Source: Streptomyces sclerotialus
Lineage (GTDB): Bacteria; Actinomycetota; Actinomycetes; Streptomycetales; Streptomycetaceae
Direction of reading: 5' to 3'
DNA length: 64,000 nt
NCBI GenBank assembly: GCA_000719105.1
Contig: JODX01000001.1
Span: forward strand, 124,001 to 188,000
Position 1 is the first letter of the stretch. Each line of letters opens with the position of its first letter. Positions 56,088 through 64,000 of this stretch are shown piece by piece. A program made the position numbers and the translations under genes. The notes under the pieces were generated by a model. That model made no database searches, had not been told where the DNA came from, and saw nothing but the letters and a program-made list of their open reading frames with translations.

Positions 56088-56656
56088 GCCGCTCCTCCTG
56101 ATGTCTGGTCGATCCGGGAGAGGCGTCGATCATGCACGGCCTCTCAGCATCAAGAGTCTCGCACTTTTACAGCGTCACTGAGGCATCAGGTGCAAGGGGT
56201 GCAGGGAGGCGGTGAGACAGCCCAGCTCAGCCCCTTCTGGAGTGCAGATATGGGCCGGGTCGTGCGGATGCGTGGATCTGGAGCCATTGGTGATCGCTCT
56301 GACATCCGCTTTGGGGCGCAATGATCACTGGATCACATCTGACCTCGTGCTCGGGTGGCACGGCACTCCTGACAGTTGCGCGATGCGTACCGCGTGTAAT
56401 CGAGATGTCGATGTGACCACTCTCAGGCGATCAGCGTTCGGTGGCAGTGTTCGTACGCGCTTGACGGCCTGCGCCAGCACCTCGTCCCAGTCTGCGGGGG
56501 CTGCTACGGAGCACGAAACGGCACGGTTGGCAGCAACCGGAGGTCGCGTTGGCCCGCTTGGCTCCGTATCGCCCGCGGAACGCCGCTTCCAAATTGCGGA
56601 GCGGGTCGTTCACTGGACTGATCACGCAGAGATGTGGGCCGTGATCTGATGCCCCC
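56088..56656. other. 569-base spacer, no convincing gene
   Basis: Open frames occur on both strands (for example 56212-56649 on +) but their products match nothing I recognise and codon use is not Streptomyces-like. It holds the methyltransferase promoter and probably the right edge of the transferred segment. Confidence 0.5.
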
Positions 56657-57049
56657 GTGACCCGCACCACCGAAGACACCAACCGCCGCATGCTCCGCGC
56701 CCGCGATGCCATGGACCGGGCCTACGCGCAGCCGCTGGACGTGGCCGCGCTGGCGCGGATCGCCCACGTGTCGGAGGCGCACTTCGCGCGGACCTTCCGG
56801 GCCGTGTTCGGTGAGACGCCGCACCGGTACCTGCAGCGGCGCCGGGTGGAGCGGGCGATGTACTTGCTGCGGGAGAGCGACCGGAGCGTGACGGACATCT
56901 GCTTCGAGGTCGGGTTCGGGAGCCCGGGGACCTTCAGCCGGACGTTCCGCGAGATCGTCGGCCGGTCGCCGAGGGAGTACCGCAAGGCAGCGGTGGCCGC
57001 GGGGGTGCCCACCTGCTTCACGATGGCGTGGACGCGGCCGAGCAACTGA
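56657..57049 (+). CDS. short AraC-type DNA-binding regulator
   Basis: 130 residues, GTG start at 56657. It is only the AraC DNA-binding domain: LDVAALARIAHVSEAHFARTFRAVFGETPHRYLQ and SVTDICFEVGFGSPGTFSRTF. No sensor domain, so it may be regulated by expression alone or by a partner. The VOC-family gene follows in the same direction 75 bases downstream, a common pairing for AraC/VOC units in Streptomyces. Confidence 0.93.
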   Translation: MTRTTEDTNRRMLRARDAMDRAYAQPLDVAALARIAHVSEAHFARTFRAVFGETPHRYLQRRRVERAMYLLRESDRSVTDICFEVGFGSPGTFSRTFREIVGRSPREYRKAAVAAGVPTCFTMAWTRPSN

Positions 57050-57124
57050 TGGCTGTGCGTGCCGTCCGGCAGCTGAGCAGTTTTGGATAAGTTTTCAGGT
57101 GGCCCGGCCACTAACGTCATCCCC

Positions 57125-57547
57125 ATGTTCAACGCCATCACGCAGTCACAGATATACGTCCTGGACCAGGACGAGGCCCTCGAGTTCTACGTCGGCGAGC
57201 TCGGCCTGGAGGTCACCGCCGACGTCGACATGGGCTTCATGCGCTGGCTGACCGTCAGCGTTCCCGGTCACCCGGAGCGGCAGATCCTGCTGGAGAAGCC
57301 GGGCGCTCCGGCGATGTCGGAGGAGACGGCCGAGCAGGTTCGCGAGCTGGTCACCAAGGGGGCGATGGGCGGCTGGCTCATCTTCAACACGGAGGACTGC
57401 CGCAAGACGTACGAGACGCTGCTGGAGCGGGGCGTCGAGTTCACCGAGGAGCCCACGGAGCGGCCGTACGGGATCGACTGCGGTCTGCGCGACCCGTTCG
57501 GGAACCGCATCCGGTTCACCCAGCCGAAGGTGCAGCCGCAGGCCTGA
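57125..57547 (+). CDS. VOC-family (glyoxalase/bleomycin-resistance-like) protein
   Basis: 140 residues from ATG 57125. ITQSQIYVLDQDEALEFYVGELGLEV and DCGLRDPFGNRIRFTQP are the paired VOC half-domains. The ligand is unknown. It follows the AraC-type gene and is likely its target. Confidence 0.9.
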   Translation: MFNAITQSQIYVLDQDEALEFYVGELGLEVTADVDMGFMRWLTVSVPGHPERQILLEKPGAPAMSEETAEQVRELVTKGAMGGWLIFNTEDCRKTYETLLERGVEFTEEPTERPYGIDCGLRDPFGNRIRFTQPKVQPQA

Positions 57548-57564
57548 GAGAGCGTTCGTAGCGC

Positions 57565-57766
57565 TCAGTTCTCGGAGCTTTCCAGGGCCGCACGCCACAC
57601 GGGACTGTCGGCGCAGTGGTTGCCGAAGCGCTCCGAGGACTCGGCGACCTGCGGCAACCTCGTTCGCGCCGGCCTCGCCGCGCATCACCCGGCCCAGCAG
57701 CCGTAGGTAGTCGAAGCGGTTCATGCCCAGGGTGCGGGTTGCCTCGGCGTCGAGACCGTGGGCCAC
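57565..57766 (-). pseudogene. frameshifted relic
   Basis: On the minus strand one frame gives HGLDAEATRTLGMNRFDYLRL...GEAGANEV, and after a one-base shift a second frame continues QVAESSERFGNHCADSPVW...SSEN with a stop at 57565. Both halves have coding character, so a gene seems to have been broken near 57655. The family is not recognised. Confidence 0.45.
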
Positions 57767-57800
57767 TTCGGTGGCGTCGGAGGTGGTGACGGAGGGCGTC

Positions 57801-58214
57801 TTACACCTGGACCCACCGGCCCAGAGCCTCGACCGTGTCCTCCGGTGCCGTGTTGAAGCACAGTCGGATCCCGGGCGCCGCCTCGGTGAGGACGTTGATC
57901 AGCCGCTCGAACAGCAGGGTGTTCTCCGGCATCATGCGTATGCCGCCGCCGATCATCGCCAAGCCGAACGTCTGCGTGCGGAGATGCTCCCGGACGGCCG
58001 CCTCGGCGTGGTCCGGGGATGTGTCGATCAGGCACGGGACAGCTTCGAAACCCCGCTCGCGTAATGCCACATGCGCGGCCTCGATCCGGGCGGTGAGAGC
58101 AGCCTCGTCGAGGCCTTCGGGCATCCGGCTGTAGTCGAGTGCTCTTGGATGCAGCCCGATGGACAGTATCTTCGTGCCGCTGGGCAGGGGAGATGCGGTC
58201 GTCGGCCGATCCAT
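57801..58214 (-). CDS. hypothetical Rossmann-like protein
   Basis: 137 residues from ATG 58214 with a GAGGA site. It alternates strands and helices: TKILSIGLHP, GFEAVPCLIDTSP, FGLAMIGGGIRMMPE, GIRLCFNTAPEDTVE. This looks like a small alpha/beta fold; no motif fixes a function. The relic at 57565-57766 follows on the same strand. Confidence 0.7.
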   Translation of the reverse strand: MDRPTTASPLPSGTKILSIGLHPRALDYSRMPEGLDEAALTARIEAAHVALRERGFEAVPCLIDTSPDHAEAAVREHLRTQTFGLAMIGGGIRMMPENTLLFERLINVLTEAAPGIRLCFNTAPEDTVEALGRWVQV

Positions 58215-58415
58215 GAGTGGTGTCCTCTCTGCGCGCGTGGCGGTGACCGTTCCGATTGATGTATCACGGAAGCCGGAAGCGAGCCTGCTCAGCTCGGAAA
58301 TCGCCATGGGGATTCGTCGGCTGTCCGGTTTCCTGGCTCACCCAGCCGGAAGGCCCGCGACAGAGAGTGGAGCGCTCCGGAGGGAAGCGCTCCAGGGGGC
58401 AAGTCGGGTCTGGGG

Positions 58416-59459
58416 TCAGGTGGTCGGCGTTCCGTGGCAGTCCTCGTAGGCCCGCCCCGATCCGCACCAGCAGGCCACCCCCCGCTGCGGGGGCCACTCC
58501 ACCGCCCGTCCCCGCGCCGCCAGCGTCGTCGCGTACTGGGGGAGCAGGGTGATGTCCGACGGGGACGACGCCTCCGAGGCCGCGAACGCCTCGTACGACG
58601 GGACCGTGCCCGAGACGATGCCCAGGTTCGGGGTGCCGGAGGCGGCCAGTTCGCGCAGGCTGTGCTCTATGGTCGCCAGGTGCTGCTCGTGGGAGGGGTA
58701 CTCGGACGACAGGGCCGGGTACGCCGTGAGCAGTTCCTCCAGCTCGTCCGCCGGCCAGTGGAGCACCGCGACCGGGAAGGGGCGGGAGAGGGCCGTACGG
58801 TAGGCGCCCAGTTCCGCGCGCAGGCGGCTGATCTCCGCCGCCAGTTCGGCCGGGTTGTCCGAACCCAGGGACCAGACGCGCTTCGGGTCGTGGAGCTCGT
58901 CCAGGGTGACGGACGACGGCGACGCGGACGGTACGGACGCCGAGTGCAGCATGTCCGCCAGGGTGTCCCACTCGTCGTGCGCTGCGCCCAGCATCCGGCG
59001 GACCCGGTGGCGGCCGAAGAGGAGCGGGTGGGTGGAGTACGGGGGCTCGGTGACACCGGTCAGCAGCAGGGTCGCGCCCTCCGTGAACGTCTCCTGCGCC
59101 GCCTCCAGTTCGTCGTGAGCCTCCAGGGCCTCCGCCGCGATCACCCAGGGGGCCGGGTCGCGCGGGGCTGCGGTCCGGATGCCGTCGATGATCGCCCTGG
59201 CCTCCGCCTCGTGGCCGTACTCCCACAGGTTCGACGCCTTCAGGGCCCGTACGAGATGGGGGTGTTCCAGCGAGCCGGGGGCGGCGAGGAGGCGGTCGTA
59301 GAGGGCGGAGGCCTCGGCGCGGGCGCCGGACAGTTCCAGGTGGGCCGCGGCCTGGAGGAGGAGGTGTTCGGCGTCCTCGGGATACAGGCCGGCGGTTCGT
59401 TCCAGACGGGCGGCTTCGGCTTTGTGGTCGACGTTCTCGGCGGAGGTGTCGGGGCGCAT
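58416..59459 (-). CDS. SEC-C-motif protein with TPR-like helices
   Basis: 347 residues from ATG 59459. The C-terminus has the SecA-type zinc motif CWCGSGRAYEDCH. The N-terminal two thirds are TPR-like helices (EAARLERTAGLYPEDAEHLLLQAA and following). SEC-C domains bind zinc and help protein-protein contacts. Role unknown. Upstream are an unrelated divergent promoter region and the small membrane gene. Confidence 0.88.
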   Translation of the reverse strand: MRPDTSAENVDHKAEAARLERTAGLYPEDAEHLLLQAAAHLELSGARAEASALYDRLLAAPGSLEHPHLVRALKASNLWEYGHEAEARAIIDGIRTAAPRDPAPWVIAAEALEAHDELEAAQETFTEGATLLLTGVTEPPYSTHPLLFGRHRVRRMLGAAHDEWDTLADMLHSASVPSASPSSVTLDELHDPKRVWSLGSDNPAELAAEISRLRAELGAYRTALSRPFPVAVLHWPADELEELLTAYPALSSEYPSHEQHLATIEHSLRELAASGTPNLGIVSGTVPSYEAFAASEASSPSDITLLPQYATTLAARGRAVEWPPQRGVACWCGSGRAYEDCHGTPTT

Positions 59460-59648
59460 GCGGACACCGTACTGCCGTCGACCGGCAGGGGTGAGGTATC
59501 CGCAGGCCGGGATGGGTGCGTGTGCCCGGAGGGCGGTGTCCGTGCGCGCCCCTGGGGCCATGTGGCCGGTGTCTCGGTGGTGGTGCACCTGAAGAAGGCG
59601 TCCTGTATATCTGTTGGTTGTACAAGTGCTTCATGCGAGGGAGGGGCA

Positions 59649-59987
59649 GTGGTCATCCGTAGCCGGGACGCCGTGCGTTCCGTCGCCGCGCTGCTGTCCT
59701 CGCTCTTCCTTCTCCTCCTCTTCTTCCAGGTCGCCGTCCTCGACACCGGCGCCCTTGCCGCCGCTGTCGCCTTCGCCGCCGGTGCCACCGCTGCGGCCGG
59801 ATCGGCGATCGCCGTCTGCCTGCTGATCGCCGCGCGCTGCGCGCCCGTCGTGGCGCCCACGCGCGTACGGACCGCGATGCGCGACCGTGAGCGCCGTACG
59901 GCGTTCCTGCCCCAACGCGATCCCGACGCCAAGGGCCGCACCCGGCCCAGGGCGCCCGGGTGCGTCCTCCGGACGACTTCCGCGTAG
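59649..59987 (+). CDS. small membrane protein, DUF6412-like
   Basis: 112 residues from GTG 59649 behind GAGGGAGGGG. Two hydrophobic segments (about 13-30 and 33-58, the second being Ala-rich) are followed by a basic, Arg-rich tail (VRTAMRDRERRTAFLPQRDPDAKGRTRPRAPG). The layout matches the small DUF6412-type proteins found next to YidC-like genes in Streptomyces, as here. It may assist insertase function. Confidence 0.72.
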   Translation: MVIRSRDAVRSVAALLSSLFLLLLFFQVAVLDTGALAAAVAFAAGATAAAGSAIAVCLLIAARCAPVVAPTRVRTAMRDRERRTAFLPQRDPDAKGRTRPRAPGCVLRTTSA

Positions 59988-59992
59988 GGCAT

Positions 59993-60028
59993 CCAGGGAA
60001 CCCAGGGAACCCAGGGAACTTAGGGAAC
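59993..60028. repeat. four 9-bp tandem repeats
   Basis: CCAGGGAAC three times, then TTAGGGAAC, and a partial TTAGGG. It lies between the DUF6412-like and YidC-like genes. Confidence 0.8.
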
Positions 60029-60116
60029 TTAGGGGATCCCGGGCAGTTCGGTGCCCGCGCGGGTCGTCACGCCGCCGTCTCATCACCGGTACGACGTGAC
60101 CCCGGAGGGCTCACCC

Positions 60117-60884
60117 ATGTCCGTTCTGCTGTCCGCTTTCGCCTCCCTCGTGGAGCAGCTCGCCGAGCTGCTCCAGCCGCTCTTCCACGCCTCGGCGGCC
60201 GCGGCCGCGATCGTCCTGTTCACCGCGTTCGTACGGCTTCTCGTGCTGCCGCTGTCCCGGGCCGCCGCGCGCGGGCAGCGGGCCCGTACGGCGTTGCAGC
60301 CGAAGATCGCCGAGCTGCGGAAGAGGCACGGGAAGAACCCGGAGCGGCTGCGTACGGCGCTGCTCGAACTGCACGCCAAGGAGAAGGTGTCGCCGCTGGC
60401 GGGGATTCTGCCCAGCCTGTGCCAGATCCCGGCGTTCTTCCTGCTCTACCACCTGTTCTCCAGCTCCTCGATCGGCGGCGAGAGCAACGGCCTGCTGACG
60501 CACTCGCTGTTCGCTGCGCCGCTGGGCGACCGCTGGGCCGACGCGCTCGGCGACGGGGGCGTGTTCGGGGCGGCCGGGCTCGTCTACCTCGGGCTGTTCG
60601 CGGTCGTCGCCGCGGTCGCCACGTACAGCTACACCCGTACGAAGCGGACGCTCGCCGCGAGTGCCGCCGTGACCGCGGGCGTGTCCGCGCGCGGGACCGC
60701 GGGCGTGTCCGCGCGCGGGGCCGGTGGTGAGCAGGTGCCCGGTCTGGCCTCCGTCACCAAGGTCATGCCGTTCCTGTCCTTCTTCACCCTCGTCACCGTG
60801 GCCGTCGTACCGCTCGCCGCCGCGCTGTACGTGGTGACGAGTACGGCGTGGGGTGCGGTGGAGCGGGCGCTGCTGTACCCGTGA
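60117..60884 (+). CDS. YidC/Oxa1-family membrane protein insertase paralogue
   Basis: 255 residues from ATG 60117. The Oxa1/YidC core has RLLVLPLSRAAARGQRARTALQPKIAELRKRHG and the hydrophobic loops of TM2-TM5. The conserved basic residue of TM1 in the insertase groove is R39 or R48. It is a second, shorter YidC distinct from the rnpA-linked one. It probably inserts a subset of membrane proteins. A VSARGTAGVSARGA duplication lies in a cytoplasmic loop. Confidence 0.87.
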   Translation: MSVLLSAFASLVEQLAELLQPLFHASAAAAAIVLFTAFVRLLVLPLSRAAARGQRARTALQPKIAELRKRHGKNPERLRTALLELHAKEKVSPLAGILPSLCQIPAFFLLYHLFSSSSIGGESNGLLTHSLFAAPLGDRWADALGDGGVFGAAGLVYLGLFAVVAAVATYSYTRTKRTLAASAAVTAGVSARGTAGVSARGAGGEQVPGLASVTKVMPFLSFFTLVTVAVVPLAAALYVVTSTAWGAVERALLYP

Positions 60885-60994
60885 CGGCGCCGGTGACCGC
60901 CTGGTGACGGTCCAGTACGTGAACGGGGGATTGCGGACTGGACGTTGACCTCGGAGGATCATCCAAGGGCGCGGGACCGAGGGAGTTGGGGATC

Positions 60995-61945
60995 ATGAAG
61001 CTGCTGCGTGTCGGTACGGCGGGGTCGGAACGTCCCGCGCTGCTCGATGCCGAGGGAGTGCTGCGGGACCTGTCGGGCCTCGTACCGGACATCGACGGGG
61101 CGCTGCTCGCGGACGACGAGGCGCTCGGGCGGGTCCGGGCTGCCGCCGAGTCCGGCGAGCTTCCCGCGCTCGGTGACGGACCGCTCGGTGACGGATCGGT
61201 CGGTGACGGACCGCTCGGTGACGGATCGGTCGATGGCGGACCGCTCGGCGACGGCTCGGCCGGCGACGTCGCCGGGCTGCGGGTCGGGCCGCCGCTCGCC
61301 CGTATCGGCAAGATCGTCTGCATCGGGCTCAACTACCACGACCACGCGCGCGAGACCGGTGCCGAGCCGCCCGCCGAGCCGGTGATCTTCTTCAAGGCGG
61401 CGGACACGGTGGTCGGGCCGAACGACACGGTGCTCGTGCCGCGCGGCTCCGCCAAGACCGACTGGGAGGTCGAACTCGCCGTGGTCATCGGGCGTACGGC
61501 CCGCTACCTCGACTCGGCCGAGGAGGCGCTCGGGCACGTCGCGGGGTACGCGGTGGCGCACGACGTCTCGGAGCGGGAGTTCCAGATCGAGCGCGGCGGC
61601 ACCTGGGACAAGGGCAAGAACTGCGAGACGTTCAACCCGCTGGGGCCGTGGCTGGTGACCGCCGACGAGATCGCCGACCCGCAGGACCTCTCCCTGAAGC
61701 TGTGGGTCAACGGCGAGCTGAAGCAGGACGGCACGACCGCCGAGCAGATCTTTCCGGTGGGGGAAGTGGTGCGATACGTCAGCCAGTTCATGACCCTGTA
61801 CCCCGGTGATGTCATCAACACGGGGACGCCGGCGGGCGTCGCCATGGGGCGGCCCGAGCCGAAGCCGTACCTGCGGGCCGGTGACGTGGTCGAGCTGGAG
61901 ATCGAGGGGCTGGGGCGGCAGCGGCAGGTGTTCAAGGACGCGTAG
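60995..61945 (+). CDS. fumarylacetoacetate-hydrolase-family protein
   Basis: 316 residues from ATG 60995 with a GGGAG site. The FAH domain covers about 95-316: KIVCIGLNYHDHARE, EPVIFFKAADTVVGPND, WEVELAVVIGR and GDVINTGTPAGV, with the metal ligands E, E and D. It cleaves or isomerises 2-oxo acids or acylpyruvates. A 30-bp repeat inserted after residue 58 encodes GDGPLGDGSV copies not typical of the family. Specific substrate unknown. Confidence 0.92.
   Translation: MKLLRVGTAGSERPALLDAEGVLRDLSGLVPDIDGALLADDEALGRVRAAAESGELPALGDGPLGDGSVGDGPLGDGSVDGGPLGDGSAGDVAGLRVGPPLARIGKIVCIGLNYHDHARETGAEPPAEPVIFFKAADTVVGPNDTVLVPRGSAKTDWEVELAVVIGRTARYLDSAEEALGHVAGYAVAHDVSEREFQIERGGTWDKGKNCETFNPLGPWLVTADEIADPQDLSLKLWVNGELKQDGTTAEQIFPVGEVVRYVSQFMTLYPGDVINTGTPAGVAMGRPEPKPYLRAGDVVELEIEGLGRQRQVFKDA
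61171..61260 (+). repeat. 30-bp repeat inside the FAH gene
   Basis: 61171-61200 is exactly repeated at 61201-61230, with a diverged third copy at 61231-61260. Each unit codes for GDGPLGDGSV-type residues. Confidence 0.9.
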
Positions 61946-61957
61946 CCGCCCACGGGA

Positions 61958-62536
61958 TCAGTGTGCGGGGACCCGTGCCGTCACGAAGGTGGCCAGCTCC
62001 TCCAGGAGCGGGAAGCCCGGTTCCAGGTGCAGCCGGTCCTGGTGCGCCGGGGCGGCCACCGGCACGACCGTCAGCCTGTGGGTCCGGCCGGACTCCTTGT
62101 TCCACTGGTCCCGCACCGAGGCGACGACGTGGCGGGCCTCCGCGATCTCGTCCCAGAGCAGGAGCACGGGGGTGCCGCCCTGGCGCAGCCAGCCCAGCCC
62201 TTCGTCGGCGGCGATCACCCAGGTGGCCGGATGCTGGTGGCTGGGACGCCTGTCCCAGGCGGCGTACAGCAGCCAGAGGGCCAGGAGGTAGAGCAGCGAG
62301 CAGGCCAGGATGACCGGGAACGGGATGTCCGGCTCCGACCACACGGCCACCACGCCCCAGGTCGTCAGTCCGCCGATGAGGAGGGCGACGGCGAGCGAGG
62401 TGAGCAGGGCCCGCCAGGAACCGCCCCACGGCCGCCCGCCGACCGCGTAGCGCTCCTCGCCGAGGCCCACGCCCTTGGCGGCCACGGCTTCTCTGAACGC
62501 CTCGTTCACCTCGTCGGAGAATCTCACCTGCTGCAC
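61958..62536 (-). CDS. hypothetical two-TM membrane protein
   Basis: 192 residues from GTG 62536 (VQQVRFSDEV); an ATG at 62599 would add 21. A short N-terminal region, two transmembrane helices (about 45-65 and 70-91), and a C-terminal globular part with VIAADEGLGWLRQGGTPVLLLWDEIAEAR, PH-like in pattern. No firm family. It converges with the FAH gene. Confidence 0.72.
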   Translation of the reverse strand: MQQVRFSDEVNEAFREAVAAKGVGLGEERYAVGGRPWGGSWRALLTSLAVALLIGGLTTWGVVAVWSEPDIPFPVILACSLLYLLALWLLYAAWDRRPSHQHPATWVIAADEGLGWLRQGGTPVLLLWDEIAEARHVVASVRDQWNKESGRTHRLTVVPVAAPAHQDRLHLEPGFPLLEELATFVTARVPAH

Positions 62537-62726
62537 TGCGCGCCCCCGCCCCTCGCCCCAACTCGGCGCCCGTCGGCGCCAGTTGATCGTATGGCGCACC
62601 AGGGGCCCCGCAAGGCTCCTGATGCGCCATATTCCGGGTCTCCCGACGGCGGTCTCCGCGGGGGGCCGGGGGACGGGGGGGGGACGGGGTGCCCCCGGGG
62701 GGACGGTTGGGGCGGGGGGAGGGGGT

Positions 62727-63314
62727 CTAGCCGCGCATCCCCTCCACGAGCCGCTCCAGCGCCTCCACCACCAGCGCGTGGTCCTGGAGCTGCGGCAGGC
62801 CGGACACCGTCACCGCGCCGATGACGCCGACGCCCTCGACGTTGACCGGGAACGAGCCGCCGTGCGCCGCGTACACGTCGGGGTCGAGGCGCGAGGAGTC
62901 CTCGAACGTCGTGCCCTTGGCCCGGAAGCGGGCGCCCACCAGGTAGGACGCGGAGCCGTAGCGCTCCACGACCCGGCGCTTGCGGTCGATCCAGGCGTCG
63001 TTGTCCGGGCTGGAGCCGGGCAGCGCCGCGTGGAAGAGCTGCTGGCCGGCGCGGTGGATGTCGACGGCGACCGGGGCCTGCCGCTCCCGGGCCAGCTCCA
63101 CCAGCAGCGAGCCGAGCTCCCACGCGTCCTCGTACGTGAACCGGGGGAGGACGAGGCGGCGCTCCTGGGCCTCCAGCTCCTCGACGCCCGGGACGATCTG
63201 CGGGGTGTTCTCGGGGGTCTCCATGCCTGCCGCCTTCCTGCTCGCTGTGTTCTCCTGGCCGGTCATCGGGCCGGTCATCGGGCCGGTCATCGGGCCGGCC
63301 GTCAGGTCGGCCAT
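62727..63314 (-). CDS. UPF0303/heme-degrading-domain-like protein
   Basis: 195 residues from ATG 63314, which overlaps the upstream stop as TGATG; ATG 63224 is an in-frame alternative. After the repeat-rich N-terminus (GPMTGPMTGPMTG) the conserved part has FTYEDAWELGSLLVELA, VAVDIHRAGQQLFHAALPGSSPDN and VEGVGVIGAVTVSGLPQLQDH, matching UPF0303 proteins. Coupled translation with the Gfo/Idh gene suggests a shared pathway. Confidence 0.87.
   Translation of the reverse strand: MADLTAGPMTGPMTGPMTGQENTASRKAAGMETPENTPQIVPGVEELEAQERRLVLPRFTYEDAWELGSLLVELARERQAPVAVDIHRAGQQLFHAALPGSSPDNDAWIDRKRRVVERYGSASYLVGARFRAKGTTFEDSSRLDPDVYAAHGGSFPVNVEGVGVIGAVTVSGLPQLQDHALVVEALERLVEGMRG
63257..63298 (-). repeat. 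12-bp tandem repeat in the UPF0303 N-terminus
   Basis: GGCCGGTCATCG occurs three times in a row from 63257 plus a partial copy, coding PMTG units if the upstream start is used. Confidence 0.85.
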
Positions 63315-64000
63315 CAGAGGGTCACCGTCACTCCGTCGCGGGCCGAGCGGCGGGCCGCCTCCAGGACGTCGAGTGCCGCGGCGGCCTCCAGGGCCGTCAC
63401 CGGGTTGGGGGCGCCGTCACGCAGGGCGGCGGCCACGGCCCGGTAGTACGCGGGGTAGTCGCCGGGCTCGGACGGCACGGGGTCACCGCCGCCGGTCAGC
63501 GGGGACTCGCCGGCGCCGACGCGGCCCCACAGGGACTCGGCCTCCGTGCCCCAGTCCGGGCTGGGGCGCTGACCCTCGCGCAGGGCCGCCTCCTGGGGGT
63601 CGAGGCCGTACTTGACGTAGCCGGCCTGCGAGCCGAGGACCCGGAAGCGCGGGCCGAGCTGGGCCGTGGTCGCGGTGACGTAGAGGTGGGAGCGGACGCC
63701 GCTCGCGTGCGTGATCGCGATGAACGTGTCGTCGTCCGCCTCGGCGCCGGGGCGGCGGACGTCCGACTCGGCGTACACCTGGGTGGCCGGGCCGAAGAGG
63801 CACAGGGCCTGGTCGACGACGTGGCTGCCGAGGTCGTACAGCAGACCGCCGATCTCCGCCGGGTCGCCGGACTCGCGCCAGCCGCCCTTCGGCTTCGGGC
63901 GCCACCGCTCGAAACGGGACTCGAAGCGCCATACGTCGCCCAGCGCACCCTCGGCGAGGAGCTTGCGGAGGGTCAGGAAGTCGTTGTCCCAGCGGCGGTT
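63314..64000 (-). CDS. Gfo/Idh/MocA-family oxidoreductase (5' part outside the window)
   Basis: About 229 C-terminal codons are in the window; the start lies beyond base 64000. DVWRFESRFERWRP, YDLGSHVVDQALCLFG and DDTFIAITHASGVRSHLYVTAT match the second domain of Gfo/Idh/MocA enzymes, and H is present in the LGSHVVDQ motif (catalytic region). It should be an NAD(P)-dependent sugar or cyclitol dehydrogenase. It is translationally coupled to the UPF0303 gene. Confidence 0.9.
   Translation of the reverse strand, partial: NRRWDNDFLTLRKLLAEGALGDVWRFESRFERWRPKPKGGWRESGDPAEIGGLLYDLGSHVVDQALCLFGPATQVYAESDVRRPGAEADDDTFIAITHASGVRSHLYVTATTAQLGPRFRVLGSQAGYVKYGLDPQEAALREGQRPSPDWGTEAESLWGRVGAGESPLTGGGDPVPSEPGDYPAYYRAVAAALRDGAPNPVTALEAAAALDVLEAARRSARDGVTVTL

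Noticed and set aside
56212..56649. Plus-strand frame of 145 codons upstream of the short AraC gene
   Set aside because: No recognised family, no ribosome site, and unusual codon use. Left as spacer.

Overview
The window is high-GC DNA with dense, often overlapping genes, frequent GTG starts and Streptomyces-type gene families (DasR boxes beside a GlcNAc PTS, DUF397/DUF5753 pairs, RsbW-like ATPases, GlxA and AraC regulators, SGNH hydrolase, DUF1707 and DUF3618 proteins). It is best read as a Streptomyces chromosome: a conserved core segment on the left and right, interrupted by an accessory region at about 37-56.6 kb.

Left part (1-36.9 kb). An amino-acid permease 3' end is followed by a cysteine-supply locus: JAMM hydrolase Mec, a 31-residue Cys-ending leader peptide, sulfur carrier CysO and cysteine synthase CysM. 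Then come a membrane-anchored PemK-like protein, a metallo-beta-lactamase-fold hydrolase, the GlcNAc PTS (divergent EIIC and EIIB genes with three DasR-type boxes), rph, a lipoprotein, rdgB, a tRNA-like gene with an odd anticodon/arm combination, two tandem HNH endonucleases, a guanidinium-exporter-like SMR gene behind a guanidine-III-like riboswitch, a GroES-like protein, a DUF3618 protein, Bcp, a large class A PBP, a three-gene ABC-2 exporter, a DUF1707 protein, an SGNH hydrolase, a DUF445 protein with a Gly-X-Thr repeat, an MFS transporter, several regulators, a small heat-shock protein with a rich promoter region, a MEDS-STAS/ATPase signalling pair, an aldo-keto reductase/XRE pair and small metabolic or secreted proteins.

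Accessory region (about 37-56.6 kb). Its left edge carries a transposase relic. A minus-strand operon (TPR regulator, 5-formyl-THF cyclo-ligase-like protein, CYTH protein) faces a class I lanthipeptide cluster of the FxLD type: an isoaspartyl-type methyltransferase, a 59-residue precursor with an FDLD leader motif and four core cysteines, a hairpin, a full LanB, LanC and a separate SpaB_C-like protein. No transporter or protease is present. A DUF397/DUF5753/ATPase regulatory trio follows. Next is a putative defence module: divergent coiled-coil regulator, degenerate HNH protein lacking the catalytic histidine, ParB-like protein, DEAH/SNF2-type helicase and Vsr endonuclease in one run, with a convergent overlapping cytosine-C5 methyltransferase. 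I do not recognise this five-gene combination as a named system.

Right part (56.6-64 kb). A short AraC-type regulator, a VOC protein, a frameshifted relic, a hypothetical protein, a SEC-C protein, a small membrane protein next to a YidC/Oxa1-type insertase, a fumarylacetoacetate-hydrolase-family protein, a membrane protein, a UPF0303 protein and the 3' part of a Gfo/Idh/MocA oxidoreductase.

All calls come from reading the sequence and remembered family features; no database search was run.
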